A stretch of DNA of 64,000 nucleotides from Streptomyces mangrovisoli (GTDB taxonomy: Bacteria > Actinomycetota > Actinomycetes > Streptomycetales > Streptomycetaceae): NCBI RefSeq assembly GCF_000974985.2, contig NZ_LAVA02000046.1, positions 1 through 64,000 on the forward strand, written 5' to 3'. A model generated the notes under the pieces. The model worked only from the letters and a program-made list of their open reading frames with translations. It ran no database searches and was not told the origin of the DNA. This document shows positions 63,696-64,000 of this stretch, in pieces. Position 1 is the first letter of the stretch; each line of letters starts with the position of its first letter. Made by a program: the position numbers and the translations under genes.

Positions 63696-64000
63696 GGGAC
63701 GACGCCACCTCTCGAACTCTGCGTGAGACAAAACCGAGAACGCGTGCGCCGGAGCCGCAGAGCTTCGGCGCAGTCGGCGTGCGTCTGTTACCACGTGCGG
63801 TGAAGGGGGCGCGAGCGGACGGCTCCTGTCTCCTGTCGCTCGCGCCACGGTGGCCTGCGTCGCCGCCCACCGTGGGGTGAGCGGGCCGACGGTGCCGGGA
63901 TGATCCCCTGCGCGGCTGATGAGACAGCCACAGGTGCGGGCCCGAGTCCGGCACAGAGTGCACCCTGCGACGTGGCGACGTGGCACCGGCGGTCGGCTCC
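63696..64000. other. Window end, no gene seen
   Basis: After the stop at 63695 there is no recognisable coding sequence on either strand up to the end. Confidence 0.5.

Noticed and set aside
43635-64000. Integrative conjugative element or prophage boundary for the defence region
   Set aside because: Apart from the KilB-like gene there is no integrase, replication, transfer or phage structural gene, and no tRNA or att repeat was found.

Overview
The window is high-GC actinobacterial DNA, almost certainly from a Streptomyces chromosome. Signs of this are strong third-position GC, many GTG starts, 4-base ATGA/GTGA gene overlaps, a stressosome-type Rsb cluster, small Streptomyces-type proteins (DUF5133, a degenerate Fic toxin, a KilB-like protein) and a latex-clearing (rubber oxygenase) locus. 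All calls were made by reading the sequence; no database search was run.

Layout. (1) 1-7.3 kb: a sigma-B-type signalling cluster on the minus strand (rsbR-rsbS-rsbT, an ATPase/PP2C fusion, and a frameshift-split ATPase/SpoIIE phosphatase). Two RsbW-like kinases, a decayed PAS/SpoIIE gene and a STAS antagonist follow; two genes have sigma-B-like promoters. (2) 7.3-14.3 kb: gene fragments, a Fic-type toxin/antitoxin pair, a polytopic membrane protein, DUF5133, a zinc formaldehyde/alcohol dehydrogenase and a perfect 8-copy hexanucleotide repeat. (3) 14.3-38.5 kb: a large catabolic island centred on two Lcp rubber oxygenases (25515-26723 and 33869-35092) and a third DUF2236/MpaB-type oxygenase. 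An eight-gene operon runs away from lcp1: aldehyde dehydrogenase, GXWXG protein, alcohol dehydrogenase, acyl-CoA dehydrogenase, thiolase, FadB-type fusion, nitronate monooxygenase-like protein and acyl-CoA ligase. Two more acyl-CoA ligases, a DUF3068 protein and four TetR regulators (one a tandem double-TetR) lie beside it. The inferred pathway is secreted Lcp cleaving poly(cis-1,4-isoprene) to oligo-isoprenoid keto-aldehydes, which ALDH oxidises to acids, ligases activate with CoA, and beta-oxidation degrades. (4) 38.5-43.6 kb: a membrane protein, a graveyard of IS5 and GNAT fragments, and aminopeptidase N.

(5) 43.6-64 kb: an accessory/defence region. It has orphan type I-E-like CRISPR repeats, a KilB-like gene, and a three-gene set of a small membrane protein and two STAND ATPases with TPRs that share a short NQAxGD-like motif. 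IS3 and ABC-transporter remnants, a lipoprotein, an unexplained 0.7-kb tract dense in TGCGCA and GTGGTC motifs, and an internally deleted reductase come next. A complete Wadjet anti-plasmid operon (jetABCD, minus strand) and an unrecognised gene at the end complete the region.

The observations most worth following are the lcp/beta-oxidation locus with its regulators and operator candidates, the NQAxGD-linked STAND set beside Wadjet, and the TGCGCA/GTGGTC tract. No rRNA, tRNA, integrase, replication or transfer gene was seen.
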